A stretch of DNA of 38,152 bases from an uncultured Lactobacillus sp. (GTDB lineage Bacteria > Bacillota > Bacilli > Lactobacillales > Lactobacillaceae). Below, piece after piece: positions 25,863 to 33,889 of this stretch. The notes under the pieces were generated by a model that was given only the letters and a program-made list of their open reading frames with translations, ran no database searches and was not told the origin of the DNA. Position numbers and translations under genes: made by a program. The stretch is taken from positions 1-38,152 of the forward strand of contig CAMLUN010000007.1 of NCBI GenBank assembly GCA_946487795.1, given 5' to 3'. Within the stretch, counting starts at the first letter, position 1, and the number at the start of each line of letters is the position of its first letter.

Positions 25863-26794
25863 AATCATTGAGTAAAACAATGAAAGAGATTATGAAAAGC
25901 CAAAATTTTGGTTCTGCTTATGAGCAAATGATTAATCAGGTCCTGAATGATCCGGAAGTTGCCGCCTTCCTGAAGAATAATGCTCAAAAACTTTCACCAC
26001 AAGCAATTGAGCGAGGCGAAGCTAAGCTTTATGAATACTTTCATGAAAAGCAATTAATCAGTAAGGGAACGGCTACGGTAGCACCAGGCTATTCTCCGCA
26101 ATTAATTGTTAATGCGGGACAAATTGACGTAACTTATGTGCCAACCAAAAAACTGATTGAACAACAACGGCAAGCACATATTAAGCAACTGGTTTCTTCA
26201 ATTAATATGCCTAAGTTTATTCATGGCGCCTCCTTTGACCATTTTTATACTGAAGAACCGTACCAAACAGAAACACGAAATATTGCTTTAAATGCAGCGC
26301 TTGATTTTGTTGATCAATACTCTCCAAATGAATTTCATCCCGGATTATATCTTTACGGTCGATTTGGTGTTGGAAAGACTTATCTTTTGGGAGCAATTGC
26401 CAATGAATTAGCCCAACAAAAGGGTGTTGCAACAACGATGATGCACTTCCCAAGCTTTGTTGTTGAGATGCGTAATTCGATTAAGACGAATAATATAGGC
26501 TCAAAACTTGATGCGGTAAAGAAGGCCCCAGTATTAGTACTTGATGATATTGGTGCTGATGCGATGACCACTTGGGCCAGAGATGATATTCTAGGTGTTA
26601 TCTTGGAATACCGAATGCAAGAAGAGCTTCCAACATTCTTTAGTTCCAACTTCTCAATGGACGAGCTTCAAGGTCACTTGACGGTAAATGTAAAGGGAGA
26701 AGAGGAGCCGGTTAAGGCAAGTCGAATTATGGAACGGATCAAGTTTCTTTCTCGTCAATATGAAATGGCCGGTGCCAATCTTCGTGATAAATGA
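25859..26794 (+). CDS. dnaI: Primosomal protein DnaI (helicase loader ATPase), zinc ligands missing
   Basis: AAA+ ATPase of 311 residues that loads the replicative helicase with DnaB and DnaD. Walker A is GRFGVGKT (167-174), Walker B VLVLDDIGAD with Asp229-Asp230, and the conserved LPTFFSSNFS and ASRIMERI motifs are present. In Bacillus DnaI the N-terminal domain that regulates helicase binding holds zinc through several Cys residues; here the equivalent region (about 60-100) still has the GYSPQLIVNAGQIDVTYVP pattern but the whole protein has no cysteine. Translation is coupled to dnaB. No terminator follows; the infC promoter begins 22 bases downstream. Confidence 0.94.
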   Translation: MKSLSKTMKEIMKSQNFGSAYEQMINQVLNDPEVAAFLKNNAQKLSPQAIERGEAKLYEYFHEKQLISKGTATVAPGYSPQLIVNAGQIDVTYVPTKKLIEQQRQAHIKQLVSSINMPKFIHGASFDHFYTEEPYQTETRNIALNAALDFVDQYSPNEFHPGLYLYGRFGVGKTYLLGAIANELAQQKGVATTMMHFPSFVVEMRNSIKTNNIGSKLDAVKKAPVLVLDDIGADAMTTWARDDILGVILEYRMQEELPTFFSSNFSMDELQGHLTVNVKGEEEPVKASRIMERIKFLSRQYEMAGANLRDK

Positions 26795-26816
26795 TAGAAA
26801 TATTTAATGCTTTCCC

Positions 26817-26845
26817 TTGACATTGAATGATCGCTTTAGTATCCT
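26817..26845 (+). promoter_or_regulatory. Promoter of the infC-rpmI-rplT operon
   Basis: TTGACA (26817-26822), exactly 17 bases, then TATCCT (26840-26845). It lies just after dnaI and before the leader hairpins. Confidence 0.8.
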
Positions 26846-26851
26846 AGATAA

Positions 26852-26980
26852 CGTTGAAAGAAAAAGCAGGAGCACCCGCTTCTCGCCTAGGTGATAAGGA
26901 TTGCCGGGCTGACGAGTTAAATAAGAACAATAATAGTATTGTTTATTATTAGCGGGGTGTGGAATACACCCCGCTTTTTG
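26852..26980 (+). promoter_or_regulatory. L20-type leader (ribosomal protein autoregulation) before infC
   Basis: A 130-base structured leader in the position where Firmicutes infC operons carry the L20-binding attenuator. AGCACCCGCT (26871-26880) can pair with the 5' arm of the terminator (AGCGGGGTGT, 26951-26960), giving an antiterminator; the rest holds short GC-rich helices. In Bacillus, excess L20 favours the terminator and lowers infC-rpmI-rplT expression. The pairing is seen; the L20 dependence is inferred from position and design. Confidence 0.75.
26951..26980 (+). terminator. Attenuator terminator in the infC leader
   Basis: AGCGGGGTGT (26951-26960) pairs with ACACCCCGCT (26966-26975) across a 5-base loop, then a T-run. 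It lies between promoter and infC, so it must be conditional. Confidence 0.9.
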
Positions 26981-27017
26981 CTTGATCTTTCGCTAATAAA
27001 ATTGGAGGTGCGTTGCC

Positions 27018-27542
27018 ATAGCTCAAGATATGATTGTCAATAACGGTATTCGTGCTCGTGAAGTACGGCTAATTGGTCAAGATGGCGAACAGTTAGGAAT
27101 TAAGTCAAAGCGCGAGGCGTTACAATTAGCTGAAGATGCTAACCTTGATTTGGTTCTGGTTGCCCCAAAGGCTCGACCAGCTGTTGCCCGGATCATGGAT
27201 TACGGAAAGTACCGTTACGAAATGCAAAAGAAAGAGCGTGAAGCTCGAAAGAAGCAAAAGACTGTAACGGTTAAGGAAATTCGGTTGAGTCCTTCAATCG
27301 ATACGAATGACTTTAATGTCAAACTAAAGCGTGTTCGTAAATTTATTGAAAAGGGCGATAAAGTTCGCGTTTCCTTACGATTCCGTGGTCGTGCTATCAC
27401 CCATAAGGATATCGGTCGTGACATGATTGAAAGAATGGCCAAAGAAACTGAGGACATTGCAACAGTTGTACAACGACCAAAGATGGAAGGGCGGAGTATT
27501 TTCTTAACTCTTGCCCCAGCTGCTGATAAAGCAAAAAACTAA
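27018..27542 (+). CDS. infC: Translation initiation factor IF-3, apparent AUA start
   Basis: IF-3 binds the 30S subunit and checks the start codon and initiator tRNA. 174 residues with the N-domain ([21 protein letters not shown]), a basic linker ([13 protein letters not shown]) and the C-domain. The first in-frame ATG is at 27030, but the only good ribosome site, GGAGG at 27004-27008, lies 21 bases ahead of it. The in-frame ATA at 27018 is 9 bases after that site and gives an N-terminus (M)AQDM like the IAKDM start of related IF-3s. Rare AUU-type starts are known for infC and let IF-3 repress itself. No other plausible start codon lies in frame. Confidence 0.9.
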   Translation: MAQDMIVNNGIRAREVRLIGQDGEQLGIKSKREALQLAEDANLDLVLVAPKARPAVARIMDYGKYRYEMQKKEREARKKQKTVTVKEIRLSPSIDTNDFNVKLKRVRKFIEKGDKVRVSLRFRGRAITHKDIGRDMIERMAKETEDIATVVQRPKMEGRSIFLTLAPAADKAKN

Positions 27543-27567
27543 TTTAAGAAAGTAGGGAATTTTTCTT

Positions 27568-27765
27568 ATGCCAAAGATGAAGACTAACCGTGCCGCTGCA
27601 AAGCGTTTTAAGCGTACTGCTAATGGTGGATTCAAGAGTGGTAATTCATTCACCAGTCACCGTTTCCACGGTAAGACCAAGAAGCAACGTCGACAATTAC
27701 GTGGCTTGAGCATGATGGACAAGTCCAACGTAAAACGTTACAAGAAGTTACTCCCATTTAAGTAA
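27568..27765 (+). CDS. rpmI: 50S ribosomal protein L35 (bL35)
   Basis: 65-residue basic protein, [17 protein letters not shown] at the start and a Lys-rich C-terminus, normal for bL35. It lies between infC and rplT, the invariant order of this operon, 25 bases after infC. Confidence 0.97.
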   Translation: MPKMKTNRAAAKRFKRTANGGFKSGNSFTSHRFHGKTKKQRRQLRGLSMMDKSNVKRYKKLLPFK

Positions 27766-27806
27766 ACTTCGTTCGAAATAAGAAAAACACGTAGGAGGAA
27801 TTCAAC

Positions 27807-28160
27807 ATGCGAGTTAAAGGTGGAACTGTTACGCGCGCACGTCGTAAGCGCATTATGAAATTAGCAAAGGGTTACCGTGGTTCAAAGCACCGTCTTTTTA
27901 AGACTGCTAAGGATCAAGTAATGAAGAGCTACACTTATGCTTTCCGTGACCGGAAGGTTAATAAGCGTAAGTTCCGTGAACTTTGGATTGCCCGGATTAA
28001 CGCTGCTGCACGCATGAACGATATTAGCTACAGCAAGTTAATGCATGGCTTGAAGTTAGCTAACATTGACATTAACCGGAAGATGTTAGCTGACTTGGCT
28101 GTTAACGATGCTGAAGCATTCAAGGCTATCGTTGACGAAGCAAAGAAGGCTCTTAACTAA
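27807..28160 (+). CDS. rplT: 50S ribosomal protein L20 (bL20)
   Basis: 117 residues. The basic N-terminal extension that threads into 23S rRNA starts [16 protein letters not shown]; the globular C-domain has [11 protein letters not shown]. Early 50S assembly protein and, in Bacillus, the repressor of its own operon through the leader upstream of infC, for which a matching attenuator is seen here at 26852-26980. AGGAGG precedes the ATG. A terminator ends the operon. Confidence 0.97.
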   Translation: MRVKGGTVTRARRKRIMKLAKGYRGSKHRLFKTAKDQVMKSYTYAFRDRKVNKRKFRELWIARINAAARMNDISYSKLMHGLKLANIDINRKMLADLAVNDAEAFKAIVDEAKKALN

Positions 28161-28173
28161 GAGTCCTTAAATG

Positions 28174-28217
28174 AAGCAACGGTCATTGGTGAGCAGCCAG
28201 TGGATCGTTGCTTTTTT
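28174..28217 (+). terminator. Terminator of the infC-rpmI-rplT operon
   Basis: AAGCAACG (28174-28181) pairs with CGTTGCTT (28206-28213) around an inner stem, then a run of T's. Confidence 0.9.
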
Positions 28218-28309
28218 ATTTTCCCAGATTAATTAGACCGTTAAGAGTAGCGGTTGGAAGCAACAATCGTTATAATTAGAATAATAGTAATTATTTGAGA
28301 GGTATAACT

Positions 28310-28840
28310 TTGTTAGAAGAGTTTAAACCAACATGGATGGTAAAGAGTATTTATTCAGTTTCTCCTGAACAATTAAAGGCTCATGGCATTCGTGCTGTTT
28401 TTAGTGATTTAGACAATACTTTGATCGCTTGGAATAATCCGGAGGGAACACCGGAATTACATCAATGGATGGCAGAACTAAAGGAAGCAGGAATTCCGTT
28501 AATCGTTATTTCCAATAATAACAAGAAACGGGTTGCCAAAGCTGTTGCTAATTTAAAACTACCATTCATGTCACGTTCCTTAAAACCGCTAAGTTTTGGG
28601 ATTACCCGGGCACGTAAAAAGCTAGGCTTAGCTAAAAATGAGGTGGTAATGGTTGGGGATCAGCTAATGACGGATATGCTAGCTGCCCACCAAGCTGGGG
28701 TTCGCAGCATCCTGGTTAAGCCAATCCTTCAAACTGATAAGTGGACCACCAGAATGAATCGGTTGATAGAAAAGTATGTCTGGCGTGAACTGCGTCGGCA
28801 TTACCCGAATTTAAAATGGCAGGAGGATTTGAATGACTGA
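28310..28840 (+). CDS. yqeG: YqeG family HAD phosphatase
   Basis: HAD-superfamily hydrolase of 176 residues (subfamily IIIA). Motif I is FSDLDNTLIAW with the two catalytic Asp, motif II is VISNNNKKR, and motif III/IV is MVGDQLMTDMLAA. The substrate of YqeG is unknown. I start at TTG 28310 (AGAGG 7 bases upstream), which gives the typical MLEEFKPTW beginning; a longer reading from TTG 28295 lacks a ribosome site. It opens the yqeG-to-tmcAL operon and overlaps yqeH by 8 bases. A TATAAT at 28271-28276 could be its -10, though no -35 is seen. Confidence 0.92.
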   Translation: MLEEFKPTWMVKSIYSVSPEQLKAHGIRAVFSDLDNTLIAWNNPEGTPELHQWMAELKEAGIPLIVISNNNKKRVAKAVANLKLPFMSRSLKPLSFGITRARKKLGLAKNEVVMVGDQLMTDMLAAHQAGVRSILVKPILQTDKWTTRMNRLIEKYVWRELRRHYPNLKWQEDLND

Positions 28841-29960
28841 AGAACAACAAAATCGTGATGATTTAAGATGTATTGGTTGTGGAGCAAAGATTCAAACGAC
28901 TGATCCCAAAGAACCTGGCTATACTCCTCAATCAGCGCTTGAAAAGGGATTGAAGAACAATGAACTATATTGTCAACGGTGTTTTAGACTCCGCCATTAT
29001 AATGAAATTGCTCCAGTTTCCTTAAGTGATGATGATTTTCTTCGTCTTCTTAGTCAAATTCGGAATGATGATGCGCTAATCGTTTATGTTGTTGATATTT
29101 TTGACTTTAACGGTAGCATAATTCCGGGATTGCATCGTTTTGTTGGTTCAAATCCAGTTTTGCTAGTCGGTAATAAAGAAGACTTGTTACCCCGTTCGTT
29201 AAGACGTTCAAAACTCCGTGATTGGTTACGCCAACAGGCTAATTTAGCTGGGTTACGGCCAATTGATACGGTTCTTGTATCTGCAAAAAAGAACCATCAA
29301 ATTGATTACTTGTTAGAAGTAATTGATAAGTATCGTCAAGGACGAGATGTCTATTTTGTTGGGGTAACTAACGTTGGTAAATCAACGCTGGTTAACCAAA
29401 TAATTAAACGGCAAACAGGGATTAAAGAACTTATCACAACGTCTAAATTTCCGGGAACAACCTTAGATAAAATTGAAATTCCGCTTGATGATGGTCATCA
29501 GTTAATCGATACCCCAGGAATTATTCACCAGCATCAAATGGCTCATGTTTTATCAGCTAAGGATCTAAAGTACGTTTCACCACAAAAAGAAATTAAGCCA
29601 CGGACTTACCAATTGGATCCGGAGCAGACAATCTTTATTGGTGGCGTAGCGCGTTTTGATTACTTAACAGGGCATCATGCAGGAATCATTGCTTACTTTG
29701 ACAATAACCTTCCCCTTCATCGAACTAAGCTAGGCAATGCTGATCGTTTTTATGAAAAGCATCTTGGTGAATTATTAACACCACCAACGAAGGACGAATT
29801 AAAGGAATTTCCACCGTTAGAGCGTCAAGAGTTTCACTTATCTGAGAAGAGTGATGTTGTTTTTGAAGGCTTGGGTTGGATTACCGTTCCAGCAGGGACC
29901 ACTGTTGCTGCCTGGGTTCCAAAAGGTGTTTCAAGTTTAGTACGGCGAGCAATGATTTAA
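28833..29960 (+). CDS. yqeH: Ribosome biogenesis GTPase YqeH
   Basis: Circularly permuted GTPase of 375 residues needed for 30S assembly. An N-terminal zinc finger has CIGC and CQRC pairs about 35 residues apart. The GTPase motifs come in permuted order: G4 VGNKEDLLP and G5 SAKK first, then G1 GVTNVGKSTL and G3 DTPG. The C-terminal domain is presumed to bind rRNA. GGAGG precedes the ATG, which overlaps yqeG. Next is yhbY after 13 bases; in Bacillus aroE lies between them and is absent here. Confidence 0.95.
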   Translation: MTEEQQNRDDLRCIGCGAKIQTTDPKEPGYTPQSALEKGLKNNELYCQRCFRLRHYNEIAPVSLSDDDFLRLLSQIRNDDALIVYVVDIFDFNGSIIPGLHRFVGSNPVLLVGNKEDLLPRSLRRSKLRDWLRQQANLAGLRPIDTVLVSAKKNHQIDYLLEVIDKYRQGRDVYFVGVTNVGKSTLVNQIIKRQTGIKELITTSKFPGTTLDKIEIPLDDGHQLIDTPGIIHQHQMAHVLSAKDLKYVSPQKEIKPRTYQLDPEQTIFIGGVARFDYLTGHHAGIIAYFDNNLPLHRTKLGNADRFYEKHLGELLTPPTKDELKEFPPLERQEFHLSEKSDVVFEGLGWITVPAGTTVAAWVPKGVSSLVRRAMI

Positions 29961-29973
29961 GAAGAGGTACAGA

Positions 29974-30285
29974 ATGAAATTAAGAGGAAAGCAAAAACGT
30001 TTTTTAAGAGCACAAGCTAATCATCTTCAACCAATTTTTGCGGTTGGTAAGGAAGGATTGACTCAAAATTGGGTTGATCAATTGGATGGGGCATTAGATC
30101 GTCGAGAATTAATCAAGGTTAATATTCTTCAAAACTCTGATGTGACGTCTAAAGAGGTTCAGCATTTCATTGAAAGTCAAACGGAAATTCAAGTTGTCCA
30201 AATAATTGGTCGGGTACTAGTTCTTTTTAAGGTATCTGCAAACAAGGATGCTCGGGAATTATCATCACGGGTAAAGAAGATCTAG
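29974..30285 (+). CDS. yhbY: YhbY/CRM domain RNA-binding protein
   Basis: 103-residue single CRM domain protein associated with pre-50S ribosomes. The family GxxG loop is seen in FAVGKEGLTQNWVDQLDGAL, with basic N-terminal MKLRGKQKRFLRAQA and later ELIKVNIL. AGAGGT lies before the ATG. It sits between yqeH and nadD as YqeI does in Bacillus. Confidence 0.95.
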   Translation: MKLRGKQKRFLRAQANHLQPIFAVGKEGLTQNWVDQLDGALDRRELIKVNILQNSDVTSKEVQHFIESQTEIQVVQIIGRVLVLFKVSANKDARELSSRVKKI

Positions 30286-30300
30286 TTGAGGTGAAGCTTT

Positions 30301-30951
30301 TTGCAACAGTGTGGAGTTTTAACAAGTACGAAAACAATTACTAAACCGCAACCCCAACTTGCCCCTAATCAGAAGCGTCAACGGATCGGGCTATATGGCG
30401 GAACGTTTAATCCAGTTCATAATGCTCATTTACTAGTGGCGGATCAGGTTCAAACTTTATTGTGTTTAAACCGGGTTGATTTTATGCCGGATTTTATTCC
30501 TCCGCATATTGATCATAAAGGTGCTATTGATGCTCAAGATCGGGTTGCTATGCTAAAGTTAGCAACTAGTGATAATAGTCGTTTTGGGATTGAAATGGCA
30601 GAGCTAAAACGTGGCGGAGTCAGTTATACTTATGACACAATGAAACAATTGTTAGAACAGAACCCGCTAACGGAATATTACTTTATCATTGGTGGCGATA
30701 TGGTGGATTACTTGCCAAAATGGCACCGAATTAATGACCTGGTAAAGCTACCCCGCTTTCATTTTGTGGGGGTTCGTCGCCAGGGGGCCAAAAATGAAAC
30801 CAACTATCCGGTAATTTGGGTTGATGTCCCGCTAGTTGCTTTTAGTTCAACTGATATTCGTCATCGAATTTCGACGGGGCAGTCAATTAGGTACATGGTT
30901 CCAGAAAAGGTTGCACAATATATAAAGGAGCACCAACTTTATCATGAGTGA
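30301..30951 (+). CDS. nadD: Nicotinate-nucleotide adenylyltransferase
   Basis: NAD synthesis enzyme that joins nicotinate mononucleotide and ATP. 216 residues. The nucleotidyltransferase site is GLYGGTFNPVHNAH, in which the usual HxGH is HNAH (Ala for Gly), and the C-terminal motif is SSTDIRHR. About 25 residues of polar, Thr/Gln/Pro-rich sequence precede the core (MQQCGVLTSTKTITKPQ), an extension I recall from other lactobacilli. The start is TTG with GAGGTG 7 bases upstream; no in-frame ATG lies before the core motif. It overlaps yqeK by 8 bases. Confidence 0.95.
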   Translation: MQQCGVLTSTKTITKPQPQLAPNQKRQRIGLYGGTFNPVHNAHLLVADQVQTLLCLNRVDFMPDFIPPHIDHKGAIDAQDRVAMLKLATSDNSRFGIEMAELKRGGVSYTYDTMKQLLEQNPLTEYYFIIGGDMVDYLPKWHRINDLVKLPRFHFVGVRRQGAKNETNYPVIWVDVPLVAFSSTDIRHRISTGQSIRYMVPEKVAQYIKEHQLYHE

Positions 30952-31561
30952 AGAGCAAATTAAATATCAAAAACACTATATTCCATTAACTCGGGATGAA
31001 TTAGTAGAACGCCTGCATTTGGCATTGCGTCCTAAACGATTTAATCATGTGCTGCTAGTTGAGAAAACAGCAATTAAATTGGCAAAGACTAATGGTGTTG
31101 ATCCAGAAAAGGCAAGTATTGCTGGACTCTGTCATGATTATGCAAAGCAACGCCCGGATGATGTTTTTATCCAAGTAATTAAGGATAAAAAAATGTCACC
31201 AGAATTATTAAACTACGGGAATGCAATTTGGCACGGTGTTGTTGGGGCTGAGTTGTTAAAAGACGAGCTCGGTATTTGGGATGAGGATATTCTAAATGCG
31301 GTTCGGCATCATACTACTGGGGCTGCAATAATGAGTAAGCTAGAACAAGTAATTTATATGGCAGACTATATTGAACCAGCACGTGATTTTGATGGAGTTC
31401 AAACAGCACGAAAAATTACTGCTGATGATCTTGGTGCTGGGGTTGCATATCAGACTAAACATACTCTTCAATATTTGATTGCAAATAATAAACCCGTTTA
31501 CCCAAAGACAATTGAAACCTATAATGCTTGGGTACCAAAATATGAAAGGAAGATAAACTAG
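30944..31561 (+). CDS. yqeK: YqeK family HD-domain hydrolase (Ap4A hydrolase)
   Basis: 205 residues. The HD metal site is GLCHDYAK with further ligand His in WHGVVGAELL and RHHTTGAAIM. YqeK proteins from other Firmicutes split diadenosine tetraphosphate symmetrically into ADP; this one carries the same motifs, so the same activity is inferred. The start overlaps nadD, and the stop (TAG) directly abuts the rsfS start codon. Pairing with nadD is standard. Confidence 0.93.
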   Translation: MSEEQIKYQKHYIPLTRDELVERLHLALRPKRFNHVLLVEKTAIKLAKTNGVDPEKASIAGLCHDYAKQRPDDVFIQVIKDKKMSPELLNYGNAIWHGVVGAELLKDELGIWDEDILNAVRHHTTGAAIMSKLEQVIYMADYIEPARDFDGVQTARKITADDLGAGVAYQTKHTLQYLIANNKPVYPKTIETYNAWVPKYERKIN

Positions 31562-31918
31562 ATGGATAGTAAACAACTATTAGAAATGGCAGTTAAAGCC
31601 GGTGACGGTCGTCGGGCTGAGGATATTGTTGCTTTGAAAGTCAACCAAATTAGTCCAATGGCAGATTACTTTGTGATTATGACTGGTGGCTCTGACCGTC
31701 AAGTACAAGCAATTGCCAACGCGATTATCGAAAAAGCTCATGAAGAAAAAGTTAATATTGGAAGCGTCGAAGGAAAAAATCATGCTCAATGGGTACTAAT
31801 TGATCTTGGTGACGTGGTTGTTCACGTTTTCCGTGAAGAAACGCGGGCTTTTTATAACCTTGAGAAGTTATGGTCAGATGCACCAATGGTTAATATTAGC
31901 AAATGGGTTAATGATTAA
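31562..31918 (+). CDS. rsfS: Ribosomal silencing factor RsfS
   Basis: 118 residues. It binds L14 (uL14) on the 50S subunit and blocks joining with 30S when nutrients are low. Family motifs are DIVALKVNQISPMADYFVI, SDRQVQAIA and WVLIDLGDVVVHVF. No gap to yqeK, and a one-base TAATG overlap with the next gene, so translation is coupled on both sides. Confidence 0.96.
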   Translation: MDSKQLLEMAVKAGDGRRAEDIVALKVNQISPMADYFVIMTGGSDRQVQAIANAIIEKAHEEKVNIGSVEGKNHAQWVLIDLGDVVVHVFREETRAFYNLEKLWSDAPMVNISKWVND

Positions 31919-32661
31919 TGATTTACCAGAGCTTTGCCCAACTTTACGATCAATTATTTGACCAGGAGCTGTATAAGCGCTGGCTTGATTTTACCTTGAA
32001 TTACGGACGAGCTGCTACGGGAAGTAAGTGCTTAGAGCTTGCTGGTGGCGCTGGTCGCCTTGCTGTAATGTTAGCTCAACGTCACTATGATGTTACGGTT
32101 GCCGATTTTTCTTCTGAAATGTTAAGTCTTGCAAGTCAACATGCTGATGAGGCAGGAGTTAATTTGAAAATTATTGAGGCTGACATGCGGGACCTCACTA
32201 ATTTACCGCAGTATAATTTGGTAACATGCTATGCTGATTCGCTGAATTACCTAGATGACTTAACTGATGTACAGATGACTTTTCGACAAGTTTATGAGCA
32301 TTTAACCACTGATGGTATGTTTTTATTTGATATGATAAGTCCCTATAAAACTGATGTTGTCTATCCTGGCTATATGTATAACTATGAAGACGAGGATCAC
32401 CGCCATGCATTTATGTGGCGAAGTTTTATGGATGATGAGGTTAATCATGGGGTAATTCATGAGTTAGCTTTCTTCAATCAATTAAGTAATGGTGAGTATC
32501 AACGAGTTGGAGAAACTCACTTTGAACGAGCTTACCAGTTGGCAGAATTGAAAGCAGCGTTAGATCAGGCTGGTTTTAAACAGGTTGAAGTTTACAGTAA
32601 CTTTGGGCAAAATAAAGTAACTGATAAGGATGAGCGGTGGTTCTTTAGATGTCAGAAATAA
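31918..32661 (+). CDS. yqeM: YqeM family class I SAM-dependent methyltransferase
   Basis: 247 residues. The SAM-binding loop is CLELAGGAGRLAVML, then VTVADFSSEML and the acidic IIEADMRDL. The target is unknown; YqeM is conserved in this operon after rsfS, which suggests a ribosome or tRNA-linked substrate, but that is only inferred. It overlaps rsfS by one base and tmcAL by 13. Confidence 0.9.
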   Translation: MIYQSFAQLYDQLFDQELYKRWLDFTLNYGRAATGSKCLELAGGAGRLAVMLAQRHYDVTVADFSSEMLSLASQHADEAGVNLKIIEADMRDLTNLPQYNLVTCYADSLNYLDDLTDVQMTFRQVYEHLTTDGMFLFDMISPYKTDVVYPGYMYNYEDEDHRHAFMWRSFMDDEVNHGVIHELAFFNQLSNGEYQRVGETHFERAYQLAELKAALDQAGFKQVEVYSNFGQNKVTDKDERWFFRCQK

Positions 32662-33812
32662 GAACTAAGATGCATGCAGTGGGGTTGGTTACCGAGTATA
32701 ACCCGTTTCACAATGGGCACATTTACCATATTGAGCAGGCAAAAAAAATTACGAATGCTGATGTAGTAATTGCGGTGATGAGTGGTAATTTTACTCAACG
32801 TGGAGAGCCGGCAATTCTTGATAAATGGCAGCGAACACGAGCAGCGTTGAAAAATGGGGTTGATCTAGTAGTAGAATTGCCTATTTTTATGGCTGTTCAG
32901 CCTTCTCACCGTTTTGCAGCGGGAGCACTACAATTACTAAATGATTTACAGGTACCCGATGTGGTTTTTGGTGCAGAACACCCATCGTGGGATTTTTCAA
33001 AACTGGTCATGGCAGAACAACACTTTAATGAGGAGTCCTTTGAGCAATTTAACGCAACCTATGCAACGCAATTTAACCAACAATTAAATGAATTAACAGG
33101 GCATCAGTTGACAGATCCAAATGATATTCTGGCATTTGCTTATTACAAAGCGGCACTTGAAAATAGTTACCCGATTGCCCTTCACCCAATTAATCGTTTA
33201 GGGAGTCAGTATCATGATCAAAGAATCACTGGCACAATTGCTAGTGCGAGTGCAATTCGCAGAGCAGTTGAACTTCATGAGGCAATTGATCAGGTTGCGC
33301 CTGCAGCAACTGTGACTGCACTAGCCAAATTAAGGAAACTGCCAAACTGGGAGCAACTATACCCGTTATTAAGAAATTTTCTAATCCAAACTCCAGTAGA
33401 AAGTCTTCACCAGATTTATCAAATGGCTGAAGGATTAGAATATCGTTATCGTGAGGCTGCAGAACGGGAATTGACATTCTCAGGTTTTATTCATCACGTA
33501 AAAACAAAACGATATACTTATTCACGGTTACTCCGTGTATGCTTATATGCTGTGATGGAAATTACAAATTCTCAAATAGCTCAGGCCAATGTTCATCCAT
33601 ATCTTCATGTTTTGGGATTTACAGAACGAGGACAAGAATACTTACACCAGGTTAAAAAGCAGGTGGAGTATCCTTTGTTAACTAAGATTGGACAGGACGA
33701 ACATGATGGTTTAGTTAATTTAGACTACCGGGCAGGAAAACTATATCAAATGTTTACGGACGTGGAACAAGACGTTAAACATGCACCAATTATTGTTCGC
33801 AAAGGGAATTAA
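32649..33812 (+). CDS. tmcAL: tRNA(Met) cytidine acetate ligase (YlbM)
   Basis: 387 residues, normal length. It makes N4-acetylcytidine at the wobble base of elongator tRNA-Met from acetate and ATP. The nucleotidyltransferase-like site is GLVTEYNPFHNGH, followed by VMSGNFTQRGEP and the C-terminal RNA-binding region. The start is uncertain: ATG 32649 inside yqeM has a weak GGTGG site, and an in-frame ATG at 32670 would trim seven residues and fit the family's usual start. Last gene of the operon; I see no strong terminator after it before the yceD promoter. Confidence 0.93.
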   Translation: MSEIRTKMHAVGLVTEYNPFHNGHIYHIEQAKKITNADVVIAVMSGNFTQRGEPAILDKWQRTRAALKNGVDLVVELPIFMAVQPSHRFAAGALQLLNDLQVPDVVFGAEHPSWDFSKLVMAEQHFNEESFEQFNATYATQFNQQLNELTGHQLTDPNDILAFAYYKAALENSYPIALHPINRLGSQYHDQRITGTIASASAIRRAVELHEAIDQVAPAATVTALAKLRKLPNWEQLYPLLRNFLIQTPVESLHQIYQMAEGLEYRYREAAERELTFSGFIHHVKTKRYTYSRLLRVCLYAVMEITNSQIAQANVHPYLHVLGFTERGQEYLHQVKKQVEYPLLTKIGQDEHDGLVNLDYRAGKLYQMFTDVEQDVKHAPIIVRKGN

Positions 33813-33831
33813 AAGTGTCAAGGATAAAACA

Positions 33832-33860
33832 TTGACAAGCAAATTTGTGACTAGTATAAT
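33832..33860 (+). promoter_or_regulatory. Promoter of yceD-rpmF
   Basis: TTGACA (33832-33837), 17 bases, TATAAT (33855-33860): a perfect consensus sigma-A promoter, 29 bases ahead of yceD. Confidence 0.92.
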
Positions 33861-33889
33861 TGTGCTTGTTGCATTAGGAGGTTAATACG

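Noticed and set aside
26217..26649. Antisense open frames inside dnaI
   Set aside because: These are by-products of codon usage in dnaI; no promoter, ribosome site or family signal.
33816..33837. TGTCAA and TTGACA inverted repeat before yceD
   Set aside because: The second half is simply the -35 box of a consensus promoter, and six-base arms ten bases apart are expected by chance in AT-rich spacers.
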